Assembly (NCBI GenBank): GCA_025529335.1
Contig: JAMYHX010000095.1
Coordinates: 1 to 64,000, forward strand
Length of the DNA stretch: 64,000 bases
Origin: Rhizopus sp. PT2906
Taxonomy: Eukaryota; Mucoromycota; Mucoromycetes; Mucorales; Rhizopodaceae
Reading direction: 5' to 3'
The position numbers and the translations under genes are program-made. The notes beneath the pieces are model-generated. The model had not been told where the DNA came from and ran no database searches. It was given only the letters and a program-made list of their open reading frames with translations. This document shows, piece after piece, positions 23,333-35,533 of the stretch; position 1 is the first letter of the stretch; each line of letters opens with the position of its first letter.

Positions 23333-23536
23333 TTCCTTCAAAAAAAAAAAAGGAAAAGCTTGGGTTTTCTTGTCCTCTATTTTTTTTTTAAAAAAAAGGT
23401 GTGTGTATCACAGGACTAAAATCCGCCCTTTTCATAGTTGGTAAGATGTCGTTTTAGTTCACTGAACTTTACTTACTCTTTTGTAGAAACTACAACTTAG
23501 AATCCTTTGATTATAATTTTAGTATCAACTAGCTGT
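23333..23536. promoter_or_regulatory. Shared divergent promoter of the flippase and HECT ligase genes
   Basis: 204 bases separate the two ATGs. The interval has A-runs (23341-23351), T-runs (23382-23390) and GTGTGTGT but no site I can name. Both genes must be transcribed from here. Confidence 0.45.
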
Positions 23537-26500
23537 ATGTTTTCTTTTAATGATTCAAAGAAAAAGTTTATTGAACAGGCCAGGATAGAAAGAGAAAATA
23601 GAGAGCGAGAGAGAGAATCGAAGGCTCAATTAGAGAAGAAAGAGAACGCCTGTGTGATCATACAGCGATGGTGGAGAAGAAAGACAGCATGTCATCAGAG
23701 CAAAGACATGGCTTGGAAAGAATGGGATGAGCTGATCTCGGCAAAGCAGCTGTCTATACTTGATATCTATCAGACCATAGGAATGTATTGCTTCATGACA
23801 AAGACAGAGAAGCAGCCTGACCGATTAAAGCAACTGATAAAGCAAATGACCCATAATAAGTTTATACCTGTCAATAGCAACAATACTACAACAGCAATAC
23901 CCTTTTACACTCTATTGATAGATACAAGATATATGAATCAAACAAAGAAATACTTGGAAACAGTCATTAATCAGTGTATCGCACAATGCATCATTTTCAG
24001 TGACAGCAATAAGAGTCTGTTTGGACTCGAGCTAGCCTTCTTACTACACTATTTAAATCCAAAGACATATCAAACAAAGCACGTGATCGACAGTCATCAT
24101 ACAGTGGAATCACCAAGCTCCATACTTCAAAGCACAGCTCATCATCTTTTAAAGTCAACATTGTGTCAATTTCATCTGAGAGATAGTCTTGTACAGTATG
24201 TGCAACACATCATTAAATTGCAGAACCGTTCTCTGCAGCAGGAAGCTCAAAGGTTGAATACCATGACACTCTGGGTAGCAACCGTGACGCGATTGACGTT
24301 GTATCCAATTGATTACGCAGAGACTGCGCCAGGCTCATTGGATATGAATGAGGCTTTAATGTTTCTTTGGACAAATACACTAGTCGTACCAAACATTATC
24401 TCTACTATTAGTTCTACTAAAACCGTCATGGACCGACTAGTCAAATGGACATTGGGAGCTGCTGTCCCATTCTTGGTAAACTCTTCAAACCTTGACGACT
24501 GCTTGGATAAACTCGATGGCAACGACTGCTTATTTTTACTTGGAAATATTGTTGACTTGTGGAGTTGCTCTGAGTATGACGACCATAAGATGCTTGTTGA
24601 TCTAGCATTGCCTCTTTTACAACACATTAGATCTTGTTTTTCTGATAAGCAGACAACAGAATTTCAACATTACCACCCTTTATTCAAATGGTCTAAAGCC
24701 TCTTGGGGAAATACTTTGCACTCTACTGTCTTTGATAAAGTAATAAACCAACTGGAATATTTGTGGACTCGACCATTTATGGATCAGCTATTTTATGATA
24801 TAATCCATTTTGATAAAGTAGCTTCAAGCTCAGTAAATCGAAAAGCGCTTTTGTTTAAACAAAACAAAAGGAAGCAGCCATTAACCTCAAATGGGGAGAT
24901 TGCATTATTTGCTGTGGAGGTTGAATCCATTTTTTCTATGTATTCTTTATTGATAAGCTTGTTCAAGTCTGTGAGCAGAACAATTTTTTATAGAATCGCC
25001 TTTACGAAAAACCTAGTGCAACAGCTATGGAAAATTATGAATCAATTTGGTCCAAAGGGACATATGCAAATATACTTGGAAGCAGCTCAGAGAAATGAAA
25101 TTGATAAAGAGCCTCTTATTGATGTCCTAAAGATATTTTGTCAAGCATGCTCCATTGTGTTTATGTAAGCGATAGAACTAAATCAAGCCAATATATCTTA
25201 TCTATTTTGGGTAGAACGCTGGACGATACTGATATATTCAAGCATAATACACCTTTTTCTCCTGATGATCTTGTACAAATTAGCGGCTTTCTCAATTTGT
25301 TTTATTTCTCATTGATTCAACAACCAACAGCTGCCCCTACTGAAATTCCTTCAGCCGCGCTATCTTTTAAATCTGCACGAAGCTTACTACTGCAGATATA
25401 CGACCTCGATTTACAGCATTCATTTTGTCCTCCCAATCACTGGTTGCTAGTTTCCATGATGTCTAGCAGAGTAAAGTCTATATTTTCCTCAATTTTTCAA
25501 ACTAAAAATGAAGCATCCACTTCCTCACTATTTTTAACAAAGTTAAATCAGGGCGATCCAGTGCCCTTGCGTACTCTACAGCTGATGTCACATACTGTAC
25601 CATTTGATGTACGACTCAAAGTATTTAGAGATTGGATCTCTACTGACAAGGTCGCATTTCAAAGCACACATAGCAAAAGTATTACCGTAAGAAGAAACAG
25701 AGTGCTTCTTGATGGGTATCAGCAGCTGTGTACTTTATCTGCATCAGCTTGGAAAGGGTCTATAAGAGTATCCTTTGTAAATGAACTTGGTATGGAAGAA
25801 GCCGGTATTGACAGAGGAGGACCGTTTAAAGGTAAAAGTTATAACCTAGAGATCTTGACATATATCTAACTGTGATCAGACTTTATTACTCTTCTTACAA
25901 ATGAGGTGTTTGAACCTGATTTTGGCTTGTTTGCTGCAACCAAGCACAACAGCGTTTATCCAAGTCCAAACTCTGCACTTCAAGGAAGATATCATATTGA
26001 ATTATTTGAATTTATCGGCAAAGTAAGGTTATGTTCTTTACTTTGTTCGTGCTTCACTAACTTTATATTAATAGGTGACCGGCAAAGCAGTATACGAAGG
26101 AATCCTTTTGGACGTTCAGTTTGCAAAGTTTTTCCTAGCAAAACTACTTGGTCGTAATGTATTTCTTCAGGAACTACAAGAATTAGATGAGGAATTGTGG
26201 AAAAGTCTGACGTTCATAAAGCATTACGAAGGTATTGAATCGAATGATCTATGTTGAACTCATGATAACCCATTATACTTTAGGAAATGCTGAACATTTG
26301 GGCCTCGTTTTTGAAATAGATGAAGATGTTCTTGGAAAAGTTCAATCTCACGAGTTAAAATATGTAAGCTACACATCACATTTGAACTCTTTATTTATTC
26401 CTTATACAGCGAGGAAAGCATACGACTGTCACTAATGAAAACAAGATCGAGTATGTCTATTTGTTAGCTGATTACAAACTAAATCAGAGAGCAAAGGAGC

Positions 26501-27264
26501 AGACACATGCGTTTATTAGAGGGTTTAGAGCTGTCGTATCAGAAAACTGGATAAAGCTCTTTACTCCTCCTGAACTTCAAAGGTGAGATTTTATTCATTA
26601 AAAAGAAGCGTATTAACCTTTAACAGGGTGTTGTCTGGTGAAGATAAAGAATTCGGTAAAGGCTTCATTTGAATATTTCAATTACTGACAGCTGTTGATA
26701 GATATTTTAGACTTACGAAGACATACAGAGTATCAAGGTGGCTACTTTGACCAGCATCCAGTGATTCGATCATTCTGGCAGATAGTAGAGAAATTATCTT
26801 TGGATGAGAAGAAGGCGTTCCTGAAATTTGTTACTGGTTGTCCTAAACCACCCTTGGGAGGATTCAGTTACCTTCAGCCTCCTTTCACTATTCGAATGGT
26901 GTCTCCTGATGAAAACAGGGCGTCTGATAACTTGAATGTTATCAAGTCATTTTTGAAGATGAGCATGAATAAGTCCGGAAGATTACCTACTAGTTCTACA
27001 TGGTAAGCAGAAGTTTAGTGCGTTATTTTGGTTATGTATTAACAATTCTTAATAGTTTTAATTTGTTGAAATTACCAGGTAATAAGAAACAAATACCTTT
27101 TCAAATCATGTTTAACACACACATATATATACATATACAAATAGCATATACCAACAAGTCAGTATTGAAAGAAAAGTTGTGTTATGGTAAGTTTAAGTAA
27201 ACTCCTAAATTTATACTAACATACAATAGCAATAAACTCTGGTACTGGGTTTGAGTTGAGTTAG
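23537..27264 (+). CDS. HECT E3 ubiquitin ligase, Hul5/UBE3C type
   Basis: Proteasome-associated ligase that extends ubiquitin chains and clears misfolded cytosolic proteins. Eleven exons: 23537-25164, 25215-25831, 25880-26022, 26075-26231, 26284-26363, 26410-26582, 26627-26655, 26702-27002, 27056-27078, 27145-27186, 27230-27264; 1075 residues. It opens MFSFNDSKKKF with a charged helix and an IQ motif (CVIIQRWWRRK), as in UBE3C. The helical N-terminal half lacks clear repeats. The HECT domain starts near VSFVNELGMEEAGIDRGGPF. It includes ALQGRYHIELFEFIGK and GRNVFLQEL, and ends with the catalytic LPTSSTC (Cys at about 1043) and TGFELS. The catalytic cysteine codon is split between exons 8 and 9. 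Confidence 0.93.
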
Positions 27265-30200
27265 TAAATATAGTCTTTTCTCTTGTTTTGACCTTGGCAC
27301 AGTATTTATTTTCAGTATAATCTTTTATGCAATTTTAATACCAAAATTTGAAATGACCATAAAGGATAAGGAAAGCGCCGTTGAGAAATTGAAGACTGAT
27401 CTACGAAGGATAGGACTTATTGAGTAAGAGCGAAGTGATTGTCAGCAAAGAGTAATAGGTGGATGGGTCTAAGGAAAATAAGAATACTGATAATTGACTG
27501 TAGTTTATTAGATAGAACATCATTTAACGCATGGTGGGTTGTACAATAAAGCTTAACTCAGCAGGTTTGCAACTCGTTTTCGGTTTCCTGTATATCCTTT
27601 TGTTAGCCCTTCTTGAAGCTTTTGATACAAATCCCTCATATTATCCTTCACACTACCATCCTCCCCTCCAATTTCATATGATCATCATCTTTGGGTACAT
27701 TATCAGTTTACTCAGCAGTTAGAGAACACAGAACAAAAACATACACTGGTCTTAAGTACTAAGTCAAGTAGATAAGAGCACATAGAAGAACTTGAAAGAA
27801 TGTCAAAACATTGCACTGGAAAGACGCTTCTCTCCTGGAGTAAATGCTGTGCGTTTGAAATTACGCAAAATGAATATGAAAGTAGTCTATTGAAGATTAA
27901 AGAACAAAAAGTCAAGTGTGGGAGTAACAAAATGAAGTTTTTATTAGAGTAAGCAATGGTTTGATTTCCAAAGAGAGACAGAGCTTTGAATAAGTAGATG
28001 ATTTTTCTTTTGATAGCCAAGCAGAGAGATTTTTTCTTCTTTTTTCTTTCCATAAGTCCAGAAGGCCACATTATCGCTAGCTTTCAAACCCAAGATGACT
28101 AGAACCATAGACTACATGCCAGAAGACTACAAGGTGTAAATCCTCCATGAAAAAAAAGTACTCAAGTCTCAAATCTCAAAATTCAAAAGTCAGTCTCAAA
28201 ACCATACCATGGTAAATTCAACGAAAGAGGTGCTTCAACGTACAAACTGAGCTCAGCAGTAAGGGAGGGTTTACGGGCTATTCATCAGTTGTCGAGGCGG
28301 AGCCATAACAATAGGAGCATCTCCGGATGACCCAGCGTAGATGAAAGTCAAAGAAGAACCAAAATCAAAACAGCTTAATCCTCATGTATCAAAAACCTTT
28401 TGTCGAGCATGAAACTTAGGTAATTGAGTTGCTGGGTTGCATATGGAAAGGTAAATTTTTTACCTTCTATCTCTTGTTGCTATATTCTTGTCACTTCTCC
28501 TTCTACTTCTGAAATGTAAGCTAGCATTATCAACTATTGTGATTTCAATAGATTTAGTGATTAAATGCTTATTTTATAGTAAAGCAATGACACTTTTAAA
28601 AAAGAAATAAAGTCTGCATAAACGATTTTAAATGCGCTCGAAGCAGGATGGATTGCTAAGGTACGCGACATACTTTATACAGTCTCCTTACTGTCATGAA
28701 TGAGAGGTATTATCAAATATACTATTTATTAGGTGATGAGAAAGGGTGTTGTTAATGAAAAAGAATATGAATACGTGAATGTCAAAAGGATAAAAAAAAT
28801 ATGCCTTATATGGAATAAAATATTAGAGAGGAACAATGTGATGACAGAGCGGCTCACCACTGTAATAACAAATATTGTCATTTAGTTGATCAAGTGTAGC
28901 CTTTACTTTGTCAACCCCTATAGTTAATGTTTCCAAGGATACTTTACTTGTAAACAGAACAGTGCATGCATTTGATATTCGTTTTATTCATAATCAAGTT
29001 TAATGTTGGTTCATTTCGTTAAAGGGAAAAGGTATTTCTTATCGAAAGCTCAATCTCACTTTTTTTTTTTATATCTTTTTAGTTGAAAATCTTTCTCTGA
29101 TTTGGTCGACGAAATAAGCTCGAACTCAGTTGTCGCCTTGGGCCAAAGATATTTACAATTTGGATGGACCATCCTATGGGTACCCATGTTTAACCGTACT
29201 AGGATTTGACGTCTTGGCTAGCATCACAGTGGTAAGCCCAGCTATCTACATGTGGGCAACCATCATCTTATACACACGACCGCTTGGGCCATTCCTTTTC
29301 TATTGATGATCCAGCTTCCTTTTACCTGAACAGGCTCTCATATAAGTTCTTCTCAAATCCACCAGCGATGGCTGTCAGATGAAAGTAATGGTGGATAGCC
29401 ATTATACGGTCTTGAATACCTTAACCACACACTACACGTTCAACCACTTCTTCAAGACATTGATCAAGACTCTTTCATCCTCTGATTCTCGGCTTGACAA
29501 AGGTTCATATAATTCATATAATCCAGACGTTTACCATGGCAATACTCGAGATTCCCCAGTTTCCCCTGGCCCTTTGAACAGGCTCAAGCGAATTTTTTTG
29601 TTCTATAGACTCCGCGTCCATAGGTTCTCTAAATTTTCTTTTTTTCTTCAAATTGTAGTCAGCCAAACACGACAATGCCAACGACAGAAAGGATACATAT
29701 AAAGAATGCTTATACTTTCAAACTAAGTGTTGCAATGGCAGAAGAAGAGAGCCTTCTTCAAAGTATATGCTTCGATGTACAGTAATTGCATGCTGTTAAG
29801 ATTTTTTGTGTATGAAATGCGGACTTTATACATGTCTTCAAAATTCTGCATTTACACATAACAGAACAACGTTATTCCGAAGCTCTAATTGGAGTGAAGA
29901 CAAGAAAGGTCCGCTTATTGTTGAAAATGCTGGATCTGAAAACATAAAGAAGGATTCAACTCTTTTTCCGAGTGATTCTCTAGTAAATCCAGCGAAATCT
30001 ATTGTTTATTAAATACTCAAGCAGTAGAATGAAAGTGATTGGATTATTATTTACTATTGAAAAGCTTTTTCCGTTTATCTGGAATTGTAATTGGTGTACT
30101 TTTAAAGTTAAAACATCGACTGTGACAGCTAAAATTGGATGGTTACAGAAATACAGGTCACTTTTTTTTGCTGCTTGCAAGAGGGGATTCTTTGCACAGT

Positions 30201-30383
30201 TACCTGGTCTTTTTTTTTTTTCTTGCTTGTTTGACACTTGGCTTTCTTTCTGTCTCTTTCTCTCTCTTTTTTATATAACTTTGCATATTATAAAAGCACT
30301 TTTAGTAGCTGTAGTAACATAAACATCTCCAAGCATTCTTTAACATATTCAAGATCATCGATCACTTGGCATAACTTATAGAC
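27265..30383. other. Gene-poor region with decayed coding-like patches
   Basis: No intact gene over 3.1 kb. On the plus strand 27765-27953 reads a 60-residue coding-like fragment beginning EHIEELERMSKHCTGKTLLS after a stop. From about 29090 to 29650 the base composition becomes more GC-rich and both strands give broken coding-like runs, for example VVSPAIYMWATIILYTRPLG on plus. That looks like an old retroelement or transposon copy too decayed to classify. No terminal repeats were found by eye. Confidence 0.4.
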
Positions 30384-33300
30384 ATGTCTTTATCATTCGC
30401 AAGACAAGCAGTAAAAAGCAAGAGAGCACACATATTAAGACACACTCTACCGAAAAGTACATTCACCTTACTACGTCCTTGTCTTTATTCAACAAGTTCA
30501 GCAACTGCCAGAATTGACACAGCAAACGAACATATACCACATAGCAAGCATGTGTTTCTCCCTATGCCCGGTGGAGAAGCTTACAAAGTAACGGCTAGAG
30601 AGTTGCCTTCTAGTATTGCAGAGCAGTTTGCTGTATTGGAAGCCTGTGTTAGTAATGGTGATATGGTTCGAGCTGAGCGTATTATGACAGAATTATATAA
30701 AACAAAGAAGGATGAGATGGGACTCTTTGGTGATATCAATCTTTACAATACATTCTTGAATGGCTTCATAGAGGCTCCAAAGCCAATGACAAGGCAGTGT
30801 TTACTGTGGTTTGATAACATGAAATCTTATGATATGACGGCGGATGCAAATACTTATGCAATTATTGTAAAAGGGTTTATAAGGTAATTAGAGAGAATAA
30901 TCCAAAAGAAAGGGTGACTAAATGGCTGCCGGTATATAGATCAAACAGTTTCCATACAGCAAGAGCTTTGCTTCAAGAAATGACAGAAACAGATGGAATC
31001 ACAGTCGAGGAAATGTTACAATCCCATTATTTGACAAAGTCCGATATTGCATTATTTAGAAAAGTAAGTTGTCATGGAAACCTGAAGATATTGTTTATTC
31101 ACCGGGTTATAATAGTTGATTAACGAAAGTCAAGGATCGACTGTGGTTGAGGTACAAAATCTTTTACAACAACTGGAGACTGCTACGGATAAAATTTTGG
31201 GTAAACAAGCAGAGCCATTGATGAAGGACACTGCAAAGACAACGACGGATACTGTCAGCATCAACCGCGAAATAGAAAATATACCTGAAGCAAAACCAAC
31301 GGACTCGATTGGTATTCATTTTCTTCAGCAGCAACTCGCTGCACTTCGTGACCCAAAGGCGACTTTGAACATGGAACCTTATGAGCTTCAGTTAGCTCTA
31401 GAACGACAGGGTTATGAAATGGCTTTACAGCGTCTTTTATACACCAGAGAACAGAGTTTGGAAAGAGGAGATGTATTGAATGCCATGCATCTGACACCAC
31501 TCAAGAGAATTATGTGGAACTGGCATCAAAACATGGTACTTTTACTCGAAGAAGAAATCAAGCGTTGTGACAATCTCCAGGGCCGTGATTCAGAACGACG
31601 CACCTATGGACCGTTTTTGAAACTCCTACCTAAAGAAACTCTTTCCATGGTCACCATTCTTGAACTATTGCGACTTCACAATTCTTCTGGTATTAGCGAT
31701 GGTATGAAAACAGCTCGTGCTATTATAGACGTGGGAAAAGCAGTAGAAATGGAGTATAATGCAATTCAGATGAAGAAGAGTACCAGATCAACCCAAGAGT
31801 TGAAGCAAGTCCTTACAAGCACAAAAAAGTTTCAAATGGCTCTCAAAACAAAAAGAGAAAATATTATCGATGATGAAGCTAAAGTATGGAATCCTGTTTG
31901 GCCAAGTTCGATTCGTGCAAAGGTTGGTAGCGTATTAACAAGTTTACTCTTGGAAGCTGCAAAGATCCCGGTTCCTAGTAGAGATCCAGAAACAGGAAAG
32001 AAAATGTAAGTAGCAACAACTTACAATGCACATGTTGCCAAGGTTTCTAATACCTCTTTTTTTGTAGTGTTGAAAACATACCTGCATTTTTCCATACTTA
32101 CCAATACGTACTTGGTAAACGTGTTGGTATCATCAAGTATGCCGAACAATTAACAGAGATGCTTTCCCGTGAACCTATTCGTGATACCCTTCATCCTCGT
32201 TTATTACCTATGCTAGTTCCTCCTCGCCCATGGTTGACTTACTCTTCTGGTGGCTATCTTTCTGCAAAGTCAGTTTGCATGAGAGTCAAAGAATCCGCAG
32301 AACAATTGATGTATCTTCATAAAGCCTCCGAACGGGACCTTTTGAAAGATGTCTTGGCTGGCCTTGATGTGTTAGGTTCCACTTGCTGGAAAGTAAACAA
32401 GGACGTATTTAAAGTAGTGCTCGAGGCTTGGAATACAGGAGACGAAATTGCAGGTATTCCTCCTGCGGTAAAAGGTTCACCAGAGCTGCCGCCTAAGCCT
32501 GAAAACTACTATACGGATCCTAAAGCCAAGTTCAACTGGGTATCTAAAGTCAAACAAATCCAAACGAAGGAAAAGAACAACCATTCTTTAAGATGTGATG
32601 TGAATTACAAAGTCGAAACCGCCCGTGCTTTCTTGAACCTTCCCATGTATTTCCCTCACAATATGGATTTCCGTGGTCGTGCATATCCTATTCCTCCTAC
32701 TTTGAACCATTTGGGCAACGATCTCTGTCGTGGATTGCTACACTTTGAAAAAGCAAAGCCTTTAGGCGAAAGAGGCTGGAGATGGTTAAAGATCCACTTG
32801 GCTAACTTGTATGGTTATGACAAACACTCATTCAACGAGCGAGAACAATTTACTATGGATAATATCGAAAACATTATGGATGCCGTTGATAATCCTTTGA
32901 CTGGTAGCAAATGGTGGCTGAAGGCAGACTCACCATGGCAGTGTCTGGCTGCATGCTATGAAATAGCAGCAGCTGTTCGTAGTGGATCACCTGAAGAATT
33001 CAACTCCCATTTACCTATCCATCAGGATGGAACATGTAACGGTCTTCAACATTATGCCGCATTGGGTGGTGATTTAGCCGGTGCTCGAGCTGTCAATTTA
33101 TCTGCAGGTGATCGCCCTGCTGATGTCTATACGGGTGTAGCAGACATGGTTAACAAGTGTATTAATGAAGCAGCCGAGAAAGGTGATGAGTATGCCATAC
33201 TTTTGAAAGGAAATGTCAGTCGAAAGGTAGTCAAGCAGACTGTCATGACAAACGTATACGGTGTCACTTTTGTTGGTGCTCGTGCTCAGATTGAAGCAAG

Positions 33301-34354
33301 ATTGAAGGAAAATCCTGCTATTCCACAAGATAAGATATACCCTTTGGCCTGTTATCTAGCTAAACTCGTCTTCTCTTCTCTGGGTGAAATGTTTAACGGT
33401 GCCCGTCAAATTCAGGATTGGTTGACGGATTCTGCAAGACGTATCGCAAAGAGTGTACCATTGGAGACTTTGGTAGAAGCCGGTGTTGTCAAACTTGAAA
33501 ATGAGCCAGACTTGGCACCAAAAAAGAAGAAGAATTCAAAGGTCATCTCTGCTCGTTCTCCTTCAGCAAACCAAATGACTTCTGTCATCTGGACAACGCC
33601 ACTTGGTCTTCCTATTGTTCAGCCTTATCGTCGATCAGGAAAGAGACAAGTTACAACCTTGTTACAAACAGTCTTTATTGAAGATCCTGATGCAACTCGT
33701 CCAGTCAACGCGATGAAGCAAAGTACCGCGTTCCCTCCAAACTTTATTCACTCCTTGGATGCAACACATATGCTTATGTCTGCTGTCGCCTGTCATAAAA
33801 AAGGCATGACATTTGCCTCCGTCCACGACAGTTACTGGACTCATGCTTGTGATGTAGATGCAATGAATGAAGTTATCCGTGATCAGTTTATCGAGCTTCA
33901 CTCTCAACCTATCATGGAGAATTTGCTGGATGAATTCAAAGAACGTTACAAGAACTTTAGAGTTCCTGTTGTTAAACCAATTGGTTCTTCAGAGCACAGA
34001 ATTGTTGATGAGGATGAAGAGAAGATTGTTGGACCAACACTATTTGGTAACCCAGATGTATTAGAAAAAGAATTCAAAAAGGAAAAACAGAGCAAAGAAA
34101 CAGAAAACAAAGATGCATTCAAGGCCATTTTTGGTATTGAAGCCAGTGAAAATGATGTTACTGTTGATGATGTGGATGAGGTTGATAGTGTAGAAAATGA
34201 AGATGAAGAAGATAAACCAAAATCGAAAGGAAAGAAGAAGATTAGCGCAAGAAAGTATGAATATAGCTGGGAGCCATTGACTTTTACACCATTACCGCCA
34301 AGAGGCGAATTTGATATCAAAGAAGTCAAGAAATCACAGTATTTCTTCCATTAA
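30384..34354 (+). CDS. rpo41: Mitochondrial RNA polymerase (T7-like, Rpo41)
   Basis: Single-subunit polymerase that transcribes the mitochondrial genome. Four exons (30384-30883, 30940-31063, 31116-32005, 32068-34354) give 1266 residues. It has an Arg/Ser-rich presequence, then a PPR-like N-terminal domain (NLYNTFLNGFIEAPK, DANTYAIIVKGFIR). The polymerase core shows FPHNMDFRGRAYPIP, motif A QDGTCNGLQHYAALGGD (Asp at about 825), motif B RKVVKQTVMTNVYGVTFVGA and motif C SVHDSYWTHACDVD (Asp at about 1092). Both metal-binding Asp residues are present. Between the catalytic end and the usual C-terminal YFFH lies a Lys/Asp/Glu-rich insert of about 100 residues (from about 34010 to 34250), longer than I expect, so that is an odd feature. 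The gene converges on the CHZ-motif gene. Confidence 0.95.
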
Positions 34355-34541
34355 ACAACATTTTTATTAAATTTCCTGTAAATAAACCCACACTTATAGA
34401 TGTAAAAATTCAATAAAAATATGATTTACCTTCAATATATTCTTTACTAGTCTATAGCATGTATAGTTATTTTATAGAATGTGAATAATAAAAACCACTG
34501 TTTATTCCTTCCTGTAATACACAATGACAATAAAACAAAAT

Positions 34542-35179
34542 TTATTCTTCCTCATCCTCAGGGTCTGCACCAAATTGCTTATAATCAACCTTTCTTCCGC
34601 GGGTTCTTCTTCCACCAGGAATGATTACACTAGTATCGAGGGCTTCTAATTCATCCTCTATACAAAGTTAAACGAGGTTAATCTTTTTCTCTCTCTCTCT
34701 CTCTTTTTCAATAAACTATGTGTGTACCTTCTACATCGCTTTTATCCTCTTCAGAGCCTTCATCTTCACTTGTCTGTTTCTTCTTGGAGGGCTTCTTTTT
34801 AGGGACCTTCTTTTTAGGCTTTGATGACTTTTTAGGTCTAGCTTCTTCCTCTGAATAGTTTTCTTCTTCTATATGAACATAAGATAACTGAAGACATATC
34901 TCTCTCTTTGTATTTTTCCTATTTACCGCTTTGTTCTTCTTCTTCCTCTTCCTCTTCTTCTTCATCAGTATCTTCATATCTTTTCTTTGGCTTAATATTA
35001 CTATAATAAAGAACATAATCAATTAGAGATCATATAATTCATAATCTGATCAATCATTACCGTGCTTCTTTGGAAGTCTTGCTGGCCTTCACTGGTTTCT
35101 TATTATCATCATTATCTTCTTCTTCTTCAAGTTTACGTTTTGCAGCTAATGCCAAAAGCTTGGAACGGCGATCAGACAT
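34542..35179 (-). CDS. Acidic nuclear protein with CHZ-like histone-chaperone motif
   Basis: Four exons on the minus strand (35061-35179, 34927-35000, 34728-34868, 34542-34657) give 149 residues. The protein is almost all low complexity, with blocks of Glu/Asp and of Lys (KKKVPKKKPSKKK). It ends with ALDTSVIIPGGRRTRGRKVD followed by YKQFG and an acidic tail. The pattern, acidic stretch then D-x-S-x-I-I-x-GRRTRGxK-hydrophobic-D-Y/F, is what I know from the CHZ domain of Chz1, a chaperone for H2A.Z-H2B dimers. The motif is the only support, so another acidic nuclear protein remains possible. Nuclear location is inferred from the basic blocks. Confidence 0.6.
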
Positions 35180-35533
35180 TATTAGAAATACCAAAAAAAA
35201 GGGAAAAGGATAAGAAAATACGCGTTCAGTCCAAAGTGTCCAAAAAAGGTGATTAGTCCCCCGATATGGGAGGCTTATGCACTCAAAGAAAGAGAAGGTA
35301 TATTGGTATCTTGGTGATGGACTGCACATTGTTAGTATCTAATTATTAATGTAATAGGTTTTAATATATCAATAAATACCGCTATATCATTTTGTAATCC
35401 TGTAGAATACATACATTATCAGAGAAAGATGGCCACTATGATCAAGAGAATATCAAACTCATTATTTTTCCCCCACAAGCTGTGTGTGTGTGTTCTTATC
35501 AAGTATCTTCCAGCGTGACTTAGAATTCAATTT
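35180..35533. promoter_or_regulatory. Divergent intergenic region between the CHZ-motif and HAUS6-like genes
   Basis: 354 bases between two divergent ATGs. A short GT run lies at about 35483-35493. No recognised site. It should hold both promoters. Confidence 0.4.

Noticed and set aside
27712..28071. 119-codon minus-strand frame
   Set aside because: Composition (Cys, Phe, Leu, Ser runs) looks like antisense of a Lys/Glu-rich fragment; no motif.
33946..34329. 127-codon minus-strand frame, Ser/Phe-rich
   Set aside because: Antisense to the acidic tail of the mitochondrial RNA polymerase.
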